Shown here one piece after another: positions 8,268 through 16,030 of a DNA stretch of 63,235 nt. Numbering within the stretch: position 1 is the stretch's first letter; every line of letters starts with the position of its first letter. The notes under the pieces are model-generated. The model was not told the origin of the DNA. It saw nothing but the letters and a program-made list of their open reading frames with translations, and made no database searches. A program made the position numbers and the translations under genes. The DNA comes from Megasphaera sp. GTDB lineage: Bacteria; Bacillota; Negativicutes; Veillonellales; Megasphaeraceae. Location: NCBI GenBank assembly GCA_022486585.1, contig JAKVKI010000009.1:1-63235 (forward strand), read 5' to 3'.

Positions 8268-9380
8268 TTACAGCATATGTTCGTACAAATCATACAGGAT
8301 GGCATCAGTAATGACGACAGGGTTGTTATCCATATTAGGATGATGGCTAATACGAACTAAGTCATCCACCTGTTGTCCTGTCAGATGCAGATCTTTTAAG
8401 TCACACCGCAGATGGAGACGTTGTTTTAATCCCACAATGGCGTCAGCAAGAGCCTCGCAATCAGCAAAGCCCAGTTTCCCTGCCAGTTCGCCGACCCGAT
8501 GATCAGACTGACCATTCAAGCGGGTAAAATAATCAAGTGTCAAACCACAGGCCTCTCCATGAGGAATACCATAGATATTGGTCAATGGGAAACTGCACGC
8601 ATGGGATGCTGTCGTCTTTGGCAGGGTGAAGGCCAATCCGGCCATGACCGATGCCTCACACATCTTATCCCGCGCTTCCTTGTCATCAGGCTGTGCATAC
8701 GCTCGCAATAAATAACGGAACACCAAGCTGGCGGCATGGACAGCACAGGCATCGCATACTGGCTGATGGTGAATACTCCAATAGCCTTCCAGGGCGTGGG
8801 ATAATACATCGATGCCGCAACAGGCCGTCAAATACGGTGGCATATCATAGGTCAGTTCCGGATCAATGACAGCATAATCAGGAAAGAAATTAGTCGATAC
8901 GACAGGGGCTTTTTTCTTCAATGCATGGTTCGACAAAACAGCAACGGACGTCACTTCGCTGCCTGTCCCTGCTGTCGTAGGTACAGCAATGAGCGGTACA
9001 TGCTGCAAGGGCAATGATTTTCCCGTACCGTGATACGCCTGTATAGATTCATCAGTCAGGCAGATAGAAGCAGCTGCTTTGGCCAAATCCATAGCACTGC
9101 CGCCACCGATAGCCATGACTACATCACTCTGTTCCCGACGCATAACAGCAGCACACTCATCTACCTCGCATACATCCGGATTCGGTGTAATATGAGAAAA
9201 AACAGCTGTTATGCTGTCCTTTCCTGCTGCCATCAACTGCCGTACTATACCGTTCTTCACGGCATGCGGTGTCGCAACAATGATTCCCCGCTTCCAGCCG
9301 TGTTGTTCCATCAGCGCCGCTATATGCTGTCCTGCCCCTTTTCCAAAACCTATCGTAACAGGCTGTTCATACATCCACAT
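8268..9380 (-). CDS. Iron-containing alcohol dehydrogenase, probable sulfoacetaldehyde reductase
   Basis: A 370-residue type III alcohol dehydrogenase. Visible are the NAD-binding AIGGGSAMDLAKA, the TTAGTGSEVTSVAV loop, and metal ligands D and H in GIDVLSHALEGY, H in ASHACSF and H in YGIPHGEACGL. The ATG at 9380 is placed by AAGGAGGAG eight bases upstream. In Bifidobacterium and Klebsiella, relatives (TauF, SarD/IsfD) reduce sulfoacetaldehyde to isethionate after taurine transamination. The aminotransferase and TauE/SafE exporter in this cluster fit that, but a 3-hydroxypropionate, 4-hydroxybutyrate or phosphonoacetaldehyde reductase cannot be excluded. Confidence 0.75.
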   Translation of the reverse strand: MWMYEQPVTIGFGKGAGQHIAALMEQHGWKRGIIVATPHAVKNGIVRQLMAAGKDSITAVFSHITPNPDVCEVDECAAVMRREQSDVVMAIGGGSAMDLAKAAASICLTDESIQAYHGTGKSLPLQHVPLIAVPTTAGTGSEVTSVAVLSNHALKKKAPVVSTNFFPDYAVIDPELTYDMPPYLTACCGIDVLSHALEGYWSIHHQPVCDACAVHAASLVFRYLLRAYAQPDDKEARDKMCEASVMAGLAFTLPKTTASHACSFPLTNIYGIPHGEACGLTLDYFTRLNGQSDHRVGELAGKLGFADCEALADAIVGLKQRLHLRCDLKDLHLTGQQVDDLVRISHHPNMDNNPVVITDAILYDLYEHML

Positions 9381-9393
9381 GATATACTCCTCC

Positions 9394-10923
9394 TTACTTC
9401 GCACCGGAACATTCTACTAGGCGACCTTTGACCCGTTCTTCTTGCTGGCGGTTCTTGCGCAGGCCCATCCGAATCTGAACATTGCCAAGGATCAGATAAT
9501 CCATTTCCCGTTTAGAGACATTTTTAAAGCTTCTCCGGTACACTGCATAGAAGATAGCACCCATTGACACCCAAATACCGAGCGCGATGAAACTTTGTAC
9601 TTCCATACATGCCGGCGAGCCTGGCACGACCAGAAGCAATAAAATGCTCAAGGAAATAAGGCATCCCAGCCCTGCCATTCCTTTAGAAATGCGATTGACA
9701 TCATTGGGATGATCATATTTCCGGACTAATATATACGCACCGGCACAGGTAAAGAAATACCCTACAGCCGTACCTACAGAGCACATATCGACGACCCAAT
9801 TCAATACTTCACGACCAAAAAATGGGCAAAACACACAAAGAATCGTTGTAAAGATGATGCAGGCACTAGGCGTCCTATATTTGGGGTGAATCCTGGCAAA
9901 GCTTGCTGGCAGCATCTTGGCTCTGGCCATGCAAAAAATCAAGCGGCTCGACGTCATGAAAAAGCCATTCAACCCGGTGAAGATACCCATAGTCACGGCA
10001 ACGGCTACGAACGCCACACCGGCTTTGCCCATTGCCATATCCAGCATAGCTCCGGTCTGCCATTTCACTGGAGCGCCTGTTGCAGTCGTCAGGCTGGCCA
10101 TCTCCATCCACGGCAAGACAACATCTGTTACTAACGCCATAAGTGCATATATCAATGCCCCTACCAGCAAGGCTGAAGAAATGAGCCGTTTTGCTTTTTG
10201 CGGCGGGAAATTATACTCTTCGGCAGCCTGCGGAATGCAGTCGAACCCGACATACATAAACGGTGCAATAGCTAATATAGAAATGAGACCTGTAATAAGG
10301 GTCTTGCCGCCTTCACCATAGGCCGGCATGAGGTTTTCCATATGGAAATTACCGGTGAAAACAGTACCGCTTACTGCAATGACTACGGCAGCACACATGA
10401 TGAGCACCATCGTCAGCTGCATATTTCCCACTGATTTGGCCCCAAAATAATTCAATATGCCGAATAATAAAATAAAAAAGACAGATAAGGCAACTTCACC
10501 GATATATACATCATATCCGGCAATCGTATACAAAAAGCCTTGAGAAAAAATGCCAGGAAAGATATATCCTGCCAATACAGGCAATGCTGTCGCATTGAGA
10601 GCCACAATAGAAATATACCCTAATGACAGCATCCAGCCACAAATAAAGGCTGCTGTCCGCCCGTATCCCTGATAGGCATAAGCGAATTCACCGCCGGCTA
10701 CGGGAAATTTAGCAATCATATAGGAATAACTACGGCCGACAACGCCCATCAGTAAGCCGCCAACGATAATCCCCAACATGAGCGGCAATGGGCCGCCAGC
10801 CCGGACCGTCCAATTAGCCCCTTGTATGAAACACCCCCAGCCGATGATCGAACCTACGGCGACTGCCCATATAGCTGCCGGACTCATGGTCTTGTTTAAC
10901 ACAGTTCTTTCTTTTTTAGCCAT
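9394..10923 (-). CDS. APC-family amino acid permease
   Basis: A 509-residue membrane protein with about 12 hydrophobic segments. The APC hallmark is near residue 25 (VGSIIGWGCFIQGANW), followed by GGEFAYAYQGYGRTAAF. The C-terminal tail is long and basic. It lies 13 bp before the Fe-dehydrogenase and 37 bp after the PII-like gene, so it should share their transcript. By context it would import the amine used by the aminotransferase, perhaps taurine, beta-alanine or another omega-amino acid; sequence alone does not give the substrate. Confidence 0.8.
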   Translation of the reverse strand: MAKKERTVLNKTMSPAAIWAVAVGSIIGWGCFIQGANWTVRAGGPLPLMLGIIVGGLLMGVVGRSYSYMIAKFPVAGGEFAYAYQGYGRTAAFICGWMLSLGYISIVALNATALPVLAGYIFPGIFSQGFLYTIAGYDVYIGEVALSVFFILLFGILNYFGAKSVGNMQLTMVLIMCAAVVIAVSGTVFTGNFHMENLMPAYGEGGKTLITGLISILAIAPFMYVGFDCIPQAAEEYNFPPQKAKRLISSALLVGALIYALMALVTDVVLPWMEMASLTTATGAPVKWQTGAMLDMAMGKAGVAFVAVAVTMGIFTGLNGFFMTSSRLIFCMARAKMLPASFARIHPKYRTPSACIIFTTILCVFCPFFGREVLNWVVDMCSVGTAVGYFFTCAGAYILVRKYDHPNDVNRISKGMAGLGCLISLSILLLLVVPGSPACMEVQSFIALGIWVSMGAIFYAVYRRSFKNVSKREMDYLILGNVQIRMGLRKNRQQEERVKGRLVECSGAK

Positions 10924-10960
10924 ACGATTTCACCCTTTTCTTATTGCATACAATGTTATC

Positions 10961-11278
10961 TCATACTTCATCACTAATGGTATAGGCTTCCAGAACAGGC
11001 TGTACAAATATCTTTCCATCACCGGAACAACCAGTTGCGCCGGTCCTGGCACTACGCAGGATAATATCTACGACTTCATCTTTTTCTTCGTCTGCAACGA
11101 TAATGTATAACATCTTTTTAGGCATTTCTTCATAAAACACAGGGCCCACCTGAATTCCCCGCTGCCGGCCCCGGCCAAAGAGGCTCCACTCACTAAACGC
11201 ATTATATCCTTCTGCTTCTAAGGCTTTGGTTACAGTCCTGGCCCGTTCAGGCCGAACGATCGCAAATATAGCTAACAT
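10961..11278 (-). CDS. PII-family signalling protein (NifI1-like) inside an amine-catabolism operon
   Basis: A 105-residue PII protein. It shows GRGRQRGIQVG at the T-loop entrance and TGATGCSGDGKIFVQPV in the second PII signature. The T-loop (VGPVFYEEMPKKM) lacks the YRGxxY uridylylation segment found in the GlnK at 54529, and the GRG-Q-RG form resembles NifI1. PII proteins sense ATP/ADP and 2-oxoglutarate and bind a partner protein. The partner is not obvious here; the adjacent permease or aminotransferase are candidates. ATG placed by GGGGGAG. Confidence 0.85.
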   Translation of the reverse strand: MLAIFAIVRPERARTVTKALEAEGYNAFSEWSLFGRGRQRGIQVGPVFYEEMPKKMLYIIVADEEKDEVVDIILRSARTGATGCSGDGKIFVQPVLEAYTISDEV

Positions 11279-11302
11279 ACTAACTCCCCCTTATCCAGTC
11301 TA

Positions 11303-11351
11303 GAAAAAGAGACAACGGTGCTGGATTGCTTTATGTATCCAACACCGTTGT
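11303..11351 (-). terminator. Intercistronic terminator-like hairpin
   Basis: ACAACGGTG and CACCGTTGT pair around an inner TGGAT/ATCCA stem, followed on the minus strand by CTCTTTTTC. It sits between the aminotransferase and the PII-like gene and probably lowers expression of the three downstream genes. Confidence 0.65.
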
Positions 11352-11384
11352 TGTGTATTCCTGTTATTCCCGTATATAAATTGC

Positions 11385-12737
11385 TTATTTTATATATGTC
11401 GCATCGACCCATGTAAGGACATCATCCAGAATAGGCAAATATTCCTTTAATTCTTCTTCTGTAATGCTGAGAGGCGGACAAATATTGATGTTATTTTCCC
11501 GGCCGAAGGTAGAGAAGCCTCTCTTTTTTAGTTCCGCCATAATGGCTGGCATAATAGGACTTTTCACGCCATACGCTGTCATGGGAATCCGCTTTTCCTT
11601 ATCTTTGACGATTTCCAAGGCTGAAAACAAACCAATGCAACGGGCTTCGCCGACACACGCATGCATTGCTGCCATTTTATTCAGGAACGTACTCAAAACA
11701 GTTTCCATTTTCTTTACATGTTCACAAATATGATGGTCTTCGTAGTACGTAACAGCTGCCACCCCGGCAGCACACGCTAAGGTGTGTCCGCTGTATGTCA
11801 AACCACACTGCAGCACATGGTCTTTGAAATAATCAGCTACTTTATTATTGACAATGACACCGCCTAACGGTACATAGCCACAGGTAACGCCTTTGGCAAA
11901 GGTAATCATGTCCGGTTTCATATCAAAGTTCTGCCATGCAAACATTTTCCCGGTCCGGCAAAAGCCTGCCATGACTTCATCACAAATCATAAGGATGCCA
12001 TATTTATCGCATAATTTCCGTACGCCTTCCATATAGCCTGCAGGCGGCAGAATAACCCCGTTGGCACCGACAATACTTTCCATGATGACCGCTGCAATAT
12101 GATCCGTTCCTTCGAAGTGCATTTGTTTATCCAACGCTTTAAGGAAATACGCAGTACACGCTTCATCATCGACACCCCTTGTATATCCATCTTGGTACAT
12201 ATGGGGATTCATAAAATGGACGAATCCATTTGCGCCGCCAATTTCTGCAGCAAACCGCCGCCAATCACCAGAAGCATTGCCAGCACCTAGTGTTGCCCCA
12301 TGATAACTTAAGTAGGCACTGAATATTTTCGTCCGTCCAGTTACCATGCGCGCCATTTTAATAGCATTTTCATTGGAATCAGCGCCGCCGTTACAGAAGA
12401 ATACCCGGCTATACGTATCAGCGCCAGCCGCTTCGACAAGGAGTTTCGCCAATTTTGATTTGCTTTCTGTTGCATACGCCGGTGCCATGAAACACATCGA
12501 TTCCATCTGTTTTTTCATCGCTTCTGTGATTGCTGTATTGCTATGGCCTAAATTGGTACATACCAAGAGTGATGACATATCGGCATATTTTTTTCCATCA
12601 TAGTCCCAAAAATAGATTCCTTCAGCCTTTTGAACAGGTAATACCTTTTTCCCTTGCAGCGCCCAAGGCTGCATCACATATTTTTCATGCAATGTTTCTA
12701 CTTCCTTACCTGTCAATGCCTTATCTTCACTCATCAT
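11385..12737 (-). CDS. Class III PLP aminotransferase, probably taurine (omega-amino acid) transaminase
   Basis: A 450-residue fold-type I enzyme. Visible are GGADSNENAIKMAR (cofactor phosphate), SYHGATLGAGNASG, ICDEVMAGFCRTGK with the PLP-contacting Asp, and TFAKGVTCGYVPLGG with the Schiff-base Lys. The start MQPWALQGKKVLPV and SSLLVCTNLGH resemble taurine aminotransferases (Tpa/Toa) more than ornithine or GABA ones. With a sulfoacetaldehyde-reductase-like enzyme and a TauE/SafE exporter in the cluster, the reaction would be taurine plus a keto acid to sulfoacetaldehyde plus alanine or glutamate. Two adjacent ATG codons; the second has better spacing from the GGGGGA site. Confidence 0.8.
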   Translation of the reverse strand: MMSEDKALTGKEVETLHEKYVMQPWALQGKKVLPVQKAEGIYFWDYDGKKYADMSSLLVCTNLGHSNTAITEAMKKQMESMCFMAPAYATESKSKLAKLLVEAAGADTYSRVFFCNGGADSNENAIKMARMVTGRTKIFSAYLSYHGATLGAGNASGDWRRFAAEIGGANGFVHFMNPHMYQDGYTRGVDDEACTAYFLKALDKQMHFEGTDHIAAVIMESIVGANGVILPPAGYMEGVRKLCDKYGILMICDEVMAGFCRTGKMFAWQNFDMKPDMITFAKGVTCGYVPLGGVIVNNKVADYFKDHVLQCGLTYSGHTLACAAGVAAVTYYEDHHICEHVKKMETVLSTFLNKMAAMHACVGEARCIGLFSALEIVKDKEKRIPMTAYGVKSPIMPAIMAELKKRGFSTFGRENNINICPPLSITEEELKEYLPILDDVLTWVDATYIK

Positions 12738-12756
12738 AAGTCCCCCTTACAAAATA

Positions 12757-12793
12757 AACGCCGCCGGCATCTTTGTTGCTTGCCGGCGGCGTT
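12757..12793 (-). terminator. GC-rich hairpin in the aminotransferase leader
   Basis: AACGCCGCCGGCA and TGCCGGCGGCGTT pair perfectly over 13 bp, followed on the minus strand by TTTATTTTG and then the aminotransferase ribosome site. It may end the pucR transcript or attenuate transcripts starting at the box at 12856-12890. Confidence 0.7.
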
Positions 12794-12855
12794 GCCAAGT
12801 TATATTTTCTTTTACGGTCTTCATTATGCCTTGTTATCTTTATCGGTTCAATAGG

Positions 12856-12890
12856 CTAAAAAATAATAATATATGTGTTGTATCACATAT
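12856..12890 (-). promoter_or_regulatory. Candidate operator upstream of the aminotransferase (copy 1)
   Basis: Plus-strand order is CTAAAAAATAA (12856-12866), 7 bp, then TGTGTTGTATCACATAT (from 12874). The latter lies in the palindrome ATATGTG-N6-CACATAT (12871-12890). The same 11-mer, the same 7-bp gap and a near-identical palindrome occur at 14908-14942, at nearly the same distance from its gene. It is a candidate binding site for the adjacent PucR protein. Confidence 0.6.
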
Positions 12891-14065
12891 TACGTTAAAT
12901 TTTTAATCATAAGAGCCAATCTCAGAGTGAAGCGTGTCGATAAGAGAGACACGTCACATCCCAATAGTTCTTCTGCTTTATGAATTTTATACGTAACAGT
13001 ATTACGATGGATATACAATATATCTGCCGTTTGATGAATGCTGCCATTGGTTTCCAAATAGACTTTCACAACCTCCATTAATTGGCTGTCATGCAACTGG
13101 TCGTACTCTTCTAACGGCCCTAAAACGTCGCGGTAATATGCTGTAAGGACTGCCGCATGACCTGCATCCAGCAGTATTTTATACGCGCCTAGTTCATCGT
13201 ACACAGCCATATTTTTCTGACACCGTTTTTGCAAACGACACATCTTCCCCACTTGATCATAACAGGCATGGAGCTGAGCCAAGCCGCGCATGGTCATGCT
13301 GACGCTGATATACACATGGCCGTCCGGCACCACTGTTTCCATACGGGTACGTGCTGCTTCCAATGCCGTTTTTATACTATCAGCCGGACAGTCATGCACG
13401 AGCTGAACCAGCTTTCCATCCAGGATAAATACACAGCAAGCATGATGCTGATGCAGTACCGCCTCACACTGCAGACTCATTTTTCTCAAAACAGCCGTTT
13501 TTTCCTGCTCAAGCATTTCCGTTGATGGCTCATATTGCACCGTCACGAGCCGGTATTCTCCGTTACCGTGGAATCCATGTTGCTCAAAAACAGGCACATA
13601 CGCCTCTGTCGACAGGGGTGTATATAACGCGTATTTCAACGCACTTTTCAATTCGATGCTGCATCGTTCGTCTTCCGTAATTTTCTGCGCAAAAACATGC
13701 ATGATTTCTGCCATATGGACACTCCACGGTACTTCAAACAATGGCAGTGCCACGTCGTTACAAAAGGCAAGGGCTTCTTCCGGAATGGTATCAATATACA
13801 TACCCACATTGATGACTACTGCTGAGCCGCCATGATCATAAATGCTGTGCAGCAACCCTGTCAGTGTTTCTGTCTTCGTATTTTTTAATCCGATGCCTGT
13901 AATAAAAGCGATTTCTTCACCTTGGAGAAACGACGAAATTTCTAATCCTTCAACCATATGCATCCAACGTATGGCTCGGTCCATGCCGCCAGCACCGGCT
14001 ACGAGTTTCATATCTGTGTGGTTCATTTCCCGGTACAAATTTTCCAATAATACAGCCATGCTCAT
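12890..14065 (-). CDS. PucR-family transcriptional regulator
   Basis: A 391-residue protein with an N-terminal PucR domain (about 10-125) and a C-terminal helix-turn-helix (about 335-390; ETNGSIHQTADILYIHRNTV). PucR-type proteins usually activate purine, GABA or amine catabolic genes in response to a pathway ligand. It starts 5 bp after the TauE/SafE gene and precedes the aminotransferase, so it is the natural regulator of the cluster. The repeated box at 12856 and 14908 is its best candidate target. Confidence 0.85.
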   Translation of the reverse strand: MSMAVLLENLYREMNHTDMKLVAGAGGMDRAIRWMHMVEGLEISSFLQGEEIAFITGIGLKNTKTETLTGLLHSIYDHGGSAVVINVGMYIDTIPEEALAFCNDVALPLFEVPWSVHMAEIMHVFAQKITEDERCSIELKSALKYALYTPLSTEAYVPVFEQHGFHGNGEYRLVTVQYEPSTEMLEQEKTAVLRKMSLQCEAVLHQHHACCVFILDGKLVQLVHDCPADSIKTALEAARTRMETVVPDGHVYISVSMTMRGLAQLHACYDQVGKMCRLQKRCQKNMAVYDELGAYKILLDAGHAAVLTAYYRDVLGPLEEYDQLHDSQLMEVVKVYLETNGSIHQTADILYIHRNTVTYKIHKAEELLGCDVSLLSTRFTLRLALMIKNLT

Positions 14066-14070
14066 CCTCC

Positions 14071-14787
14071 TTACAGAAACAGGAATACGCCTGATAAAAT
14101 AAGCAGTATATATGATATTTTCATAAACAAAGACTGGCTTATTTTATCATGAATACGATTGCCTGCATACGTAGCCGCAACCAGCGGCAATATACTGGCG
14201 ATCGTCAGAAAAATAACCTCTTGATCATAAAATCCGTTCACATAGTCTTTAGCCATGAGAAAAAGGCTTAAAATCAACCATACCGCCGCCAACGTCGCCC
14301 GGAACACCCTCTTGTTTTTGAACGTAACAGCGGCATAGAACACGAGCAAGGCCCCGCCAGATACGAACATGCCATGCATAATGCCGGCACCGAGAAGGAC
14401 ACCATAGGACAGGTACCGTGAAAGATGGGTATCCGAAGAAAAGCAAAGCTTCTGCAAGCCTACAGCAATAATAAATATGCCATAAAACGGGAGCAAAAAA
14501 GATAACGGGCAGATCGTATAAATATATATACCACCGATCATGCCTATACCCATGTACAGAAGAATCTTCCCCAGTTCCTTGCCGTCTATATAGCGATAGG
14601 AACAACAGCTGATGAATACGCTCGAGAAAAATGCCATAATATTCAATATGACTTTGGCCCGATCCGGCCCAATGAGAAGGATAGACGGCGGCATAGCCAA
14701 TAACGTCCCGGCGAACCCAGTCACTGCTTGTATCGTATTGGCAACAAAAAGGACAAGGAGAAACATCCCCTCTTGTGCTACAGTCAT
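14071..14787 (-). CDS. TauE/SafE-family sulfite or sulfonate exporter
   Basis: A 238-residue membrane protein with about 8 hydrophobic segments and the family's opening repeat (IQAVTGFAGTLLAMP). The ATG at 14787 is placed by GGAGGTGCGTATA; an upstream ATG has no site. TauE/SafE proteins (for example IsfE in isethionate-forming taurine pathways) export C2 sulfonates or sulfite. In this cluster it would remove isethionate, leaving taurine nitrogen in the cell. It heads the operon, directly before pucR. Substrate is inferred from context. Confidence 0.8.
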   Translation of the reverse strand: MTVAQEGMFLLVLFVANTIQAVTGFAGTLLAMPPSILLIGPDRAKVILNIMAFFSSVFISCCSYRYIDGKELGKILLYMGIGMIGGIYIYTICPLSFLLPFYGIFIIAVGLQKLCFSSDTHLSRYLSYGVLLGAGIMHGMFVSGGALLVFYAAVTFKNKRVFRATLAAVWLILSLFLMAKDYVNGFYDQEVIFLTIASILPLVAATYAGNRIHDKISQSLFMKISYILLILSGVFLFL

Positions 14788-14804
14788 TATACGCACCTCC
14801 ATCA

Positions 14805-14841
14805 TAAAAAAAGCAGCAATGAAACAACGGCTTCATTGCTG
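14805..14841 (-). terminator. Leader terminator (attenuator) before the TauE/SafE gene
   Basis: CAGCAATGAA and TTCATTGCTG form a 10-bp stem followed on the minus strand by CTTTTTTTAT, ending about 18 bp before the ATG. The next gene upstream is on the other strand, so there is no minus-strand transcript to end except the leader of this operon. Confidence 0.7.
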
Positions 14842-14907
14842 TTCATCCCCATCTATATTTTTATTGTATTATTTATTATATACCATTCTCATACAAACGG
14901 ATATAGT

Positions 14908-14942
14908 CTAAAAAATAACTTTTACTGTGTTACAACACATAT
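14908..14942 (-). promoter_or_regulatory. Candidate operator upstream of the TauE/SafE gene (copy 2)
   Basis: CTAAAAAATAA (14908-14918), 7 bp, then TGTGTTACAACACATAT; the core TGTGTT-AC-AACACA is a perfect palindrome at 14926-14939. It mirrors the box at 12856-12890. The box edge is 121 bp from the start codon here and 119 bp there. Confidence 0.6.
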
Positions 14943-15027
14943 GCCATGATCTTATGCTATACGACGTCATTCCGAACTGGCATTTTATCTTGGCAAATGA
15001 TAGAATAGAGAACAGGAGGCTAAAAAC

Positions 15028-15909
15028 ATGGAACACGAAATGAAATTAGCCGTAGTCATCGATGCTGAAAATATTTCCAGCAAATATATCGAAGTCATCC
15101 TCTCGGAAGCGAACAATATGGGTGATGTCATATATAAACGAATCTACGGCAACTGGACCACCCCGCAGATGGCTTCGTGGCGTGAAACTATCTTAGACAA
15201 CGCCATCCAGCCTGTACAACAGTACAGCAACACCATCCGCAAAAACTCTTCTGACTCCGCCCTCATCATTGATACGATGGACTTATTGTATCAAAGTAAC
15301 TTGGACGGATTTTGTATTGTCTCTTCTGACAGTGATTTTACCCGGCTGGCGTCACGCCTGCGAGAATCACAGAAGTATGTATTAGGCATGGGCGAAAGCA
15401 AAACACCGCGTTCTTTCATCTCTGCGTGCAACAAATTTCTATATTTGGATGTGCTCTTAGAAGAAGCTGGAGAAGCTGACGATACTGCCAGTGAAGCAGA
15501 AACTGAACCGGATCTGGAATCAGCCGTCAAAACAGCTGCTTCAACAGATATAGCCGCTGCTAATCGTATTATCCGCCGTCCTGTTGCACCAGAAAGCACC
15601 TCCGGCAAAGACTTCGCTACGATTAAGCAGACCTTGATCAAACTTACTGAAGAAAATTCCGACGATAACGGCTGGATTTTCTCAGGTACCCTCGGCAATC
15701 TGTTGAACAAACAGTTTTCTGATTTTGATGTACGTAATTTCGGATTCAAAAAATTCGTACCATTCATTGAATCGTTGCACTTGTTTGAAGTAAATACCTA
15801 TACAGACGAAAAAAATAAAACCGTCAAACATAACTATTTCAAACTCAAACATGTACCGCAGCACCACACGCCCCGTACGTTCCATCCCTATTACAGGCAC
15901 CACAAATAA
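15028..15909 (+). CDS. NYN-domain protein with C-terminal LOTUS/OST-HTH domain
   Basis: A 293-residue protein. Residues 1-145 form a PIN-like NYN domain with the acidic motifs VVIDAENISSKY and CIVSSDSDFTRLASRLRE, which suggest a metal-dependent RNase or RNA-binding fold. A variable acidic linker follows. Residues about 195-270 form the OST-HTH/LOTUS domain (IFSGTLGNLLNKQFSDFD), an RNA-binding module. Bacterial NYN-LOTUS proteins are widespread but mostly uncharacterised; a role in RNA turnover is inferred. AGGAGG site before ATG 15028; its own terminator follows. Confidence 0.85.
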   Translation: MEHEMKLAVVIDAENISSKYIEVILSEANNMGDVIYKRIYGNWTTPQMASWRETILDNAIQPVQQYSNTIRKNSSDSALIIDTMDLLYQSNLDGFCIVSSDSDFTRLASRLRESQKYVLGMGESKTPRSFISACNKFLYLDVLLEEAGEADDTASEAETEPDLESAVKTAASTDIAAANRIIRRPVAPESTSGKDFATIKQTLIKLTEENSDDNGWIFSGTLGNLLNKQFSDFDVRNFGFKKFVPFIESLHLFEVNTYTDEKNKTVKHNYFKLKHVPQHHTPRTFHPYYRHHK

Positions 15910-15926
15910 CGACAATACAGAGAAAA

Positions 15927-15976
15927 GGGTTGCAAGAAAAGAAGCAATTTGCTGATTTTCATTGCACCCCTTTTTT
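15927..15976 (+). terminator. Rho-independent terminator after the NYN gene
   Basis: GGGTTGCAAGAAAA pairs with TTTTCATTGCACCC, followed by a run of Ts. It separates the NYN gene from the next gene. Confidence 0.75.
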
Positions 15977-16030
15977 CTATATTGTAAAATGTATATAAGG
16001 GGAAGGGTATCAGTGGAAAGGAACTACGAT

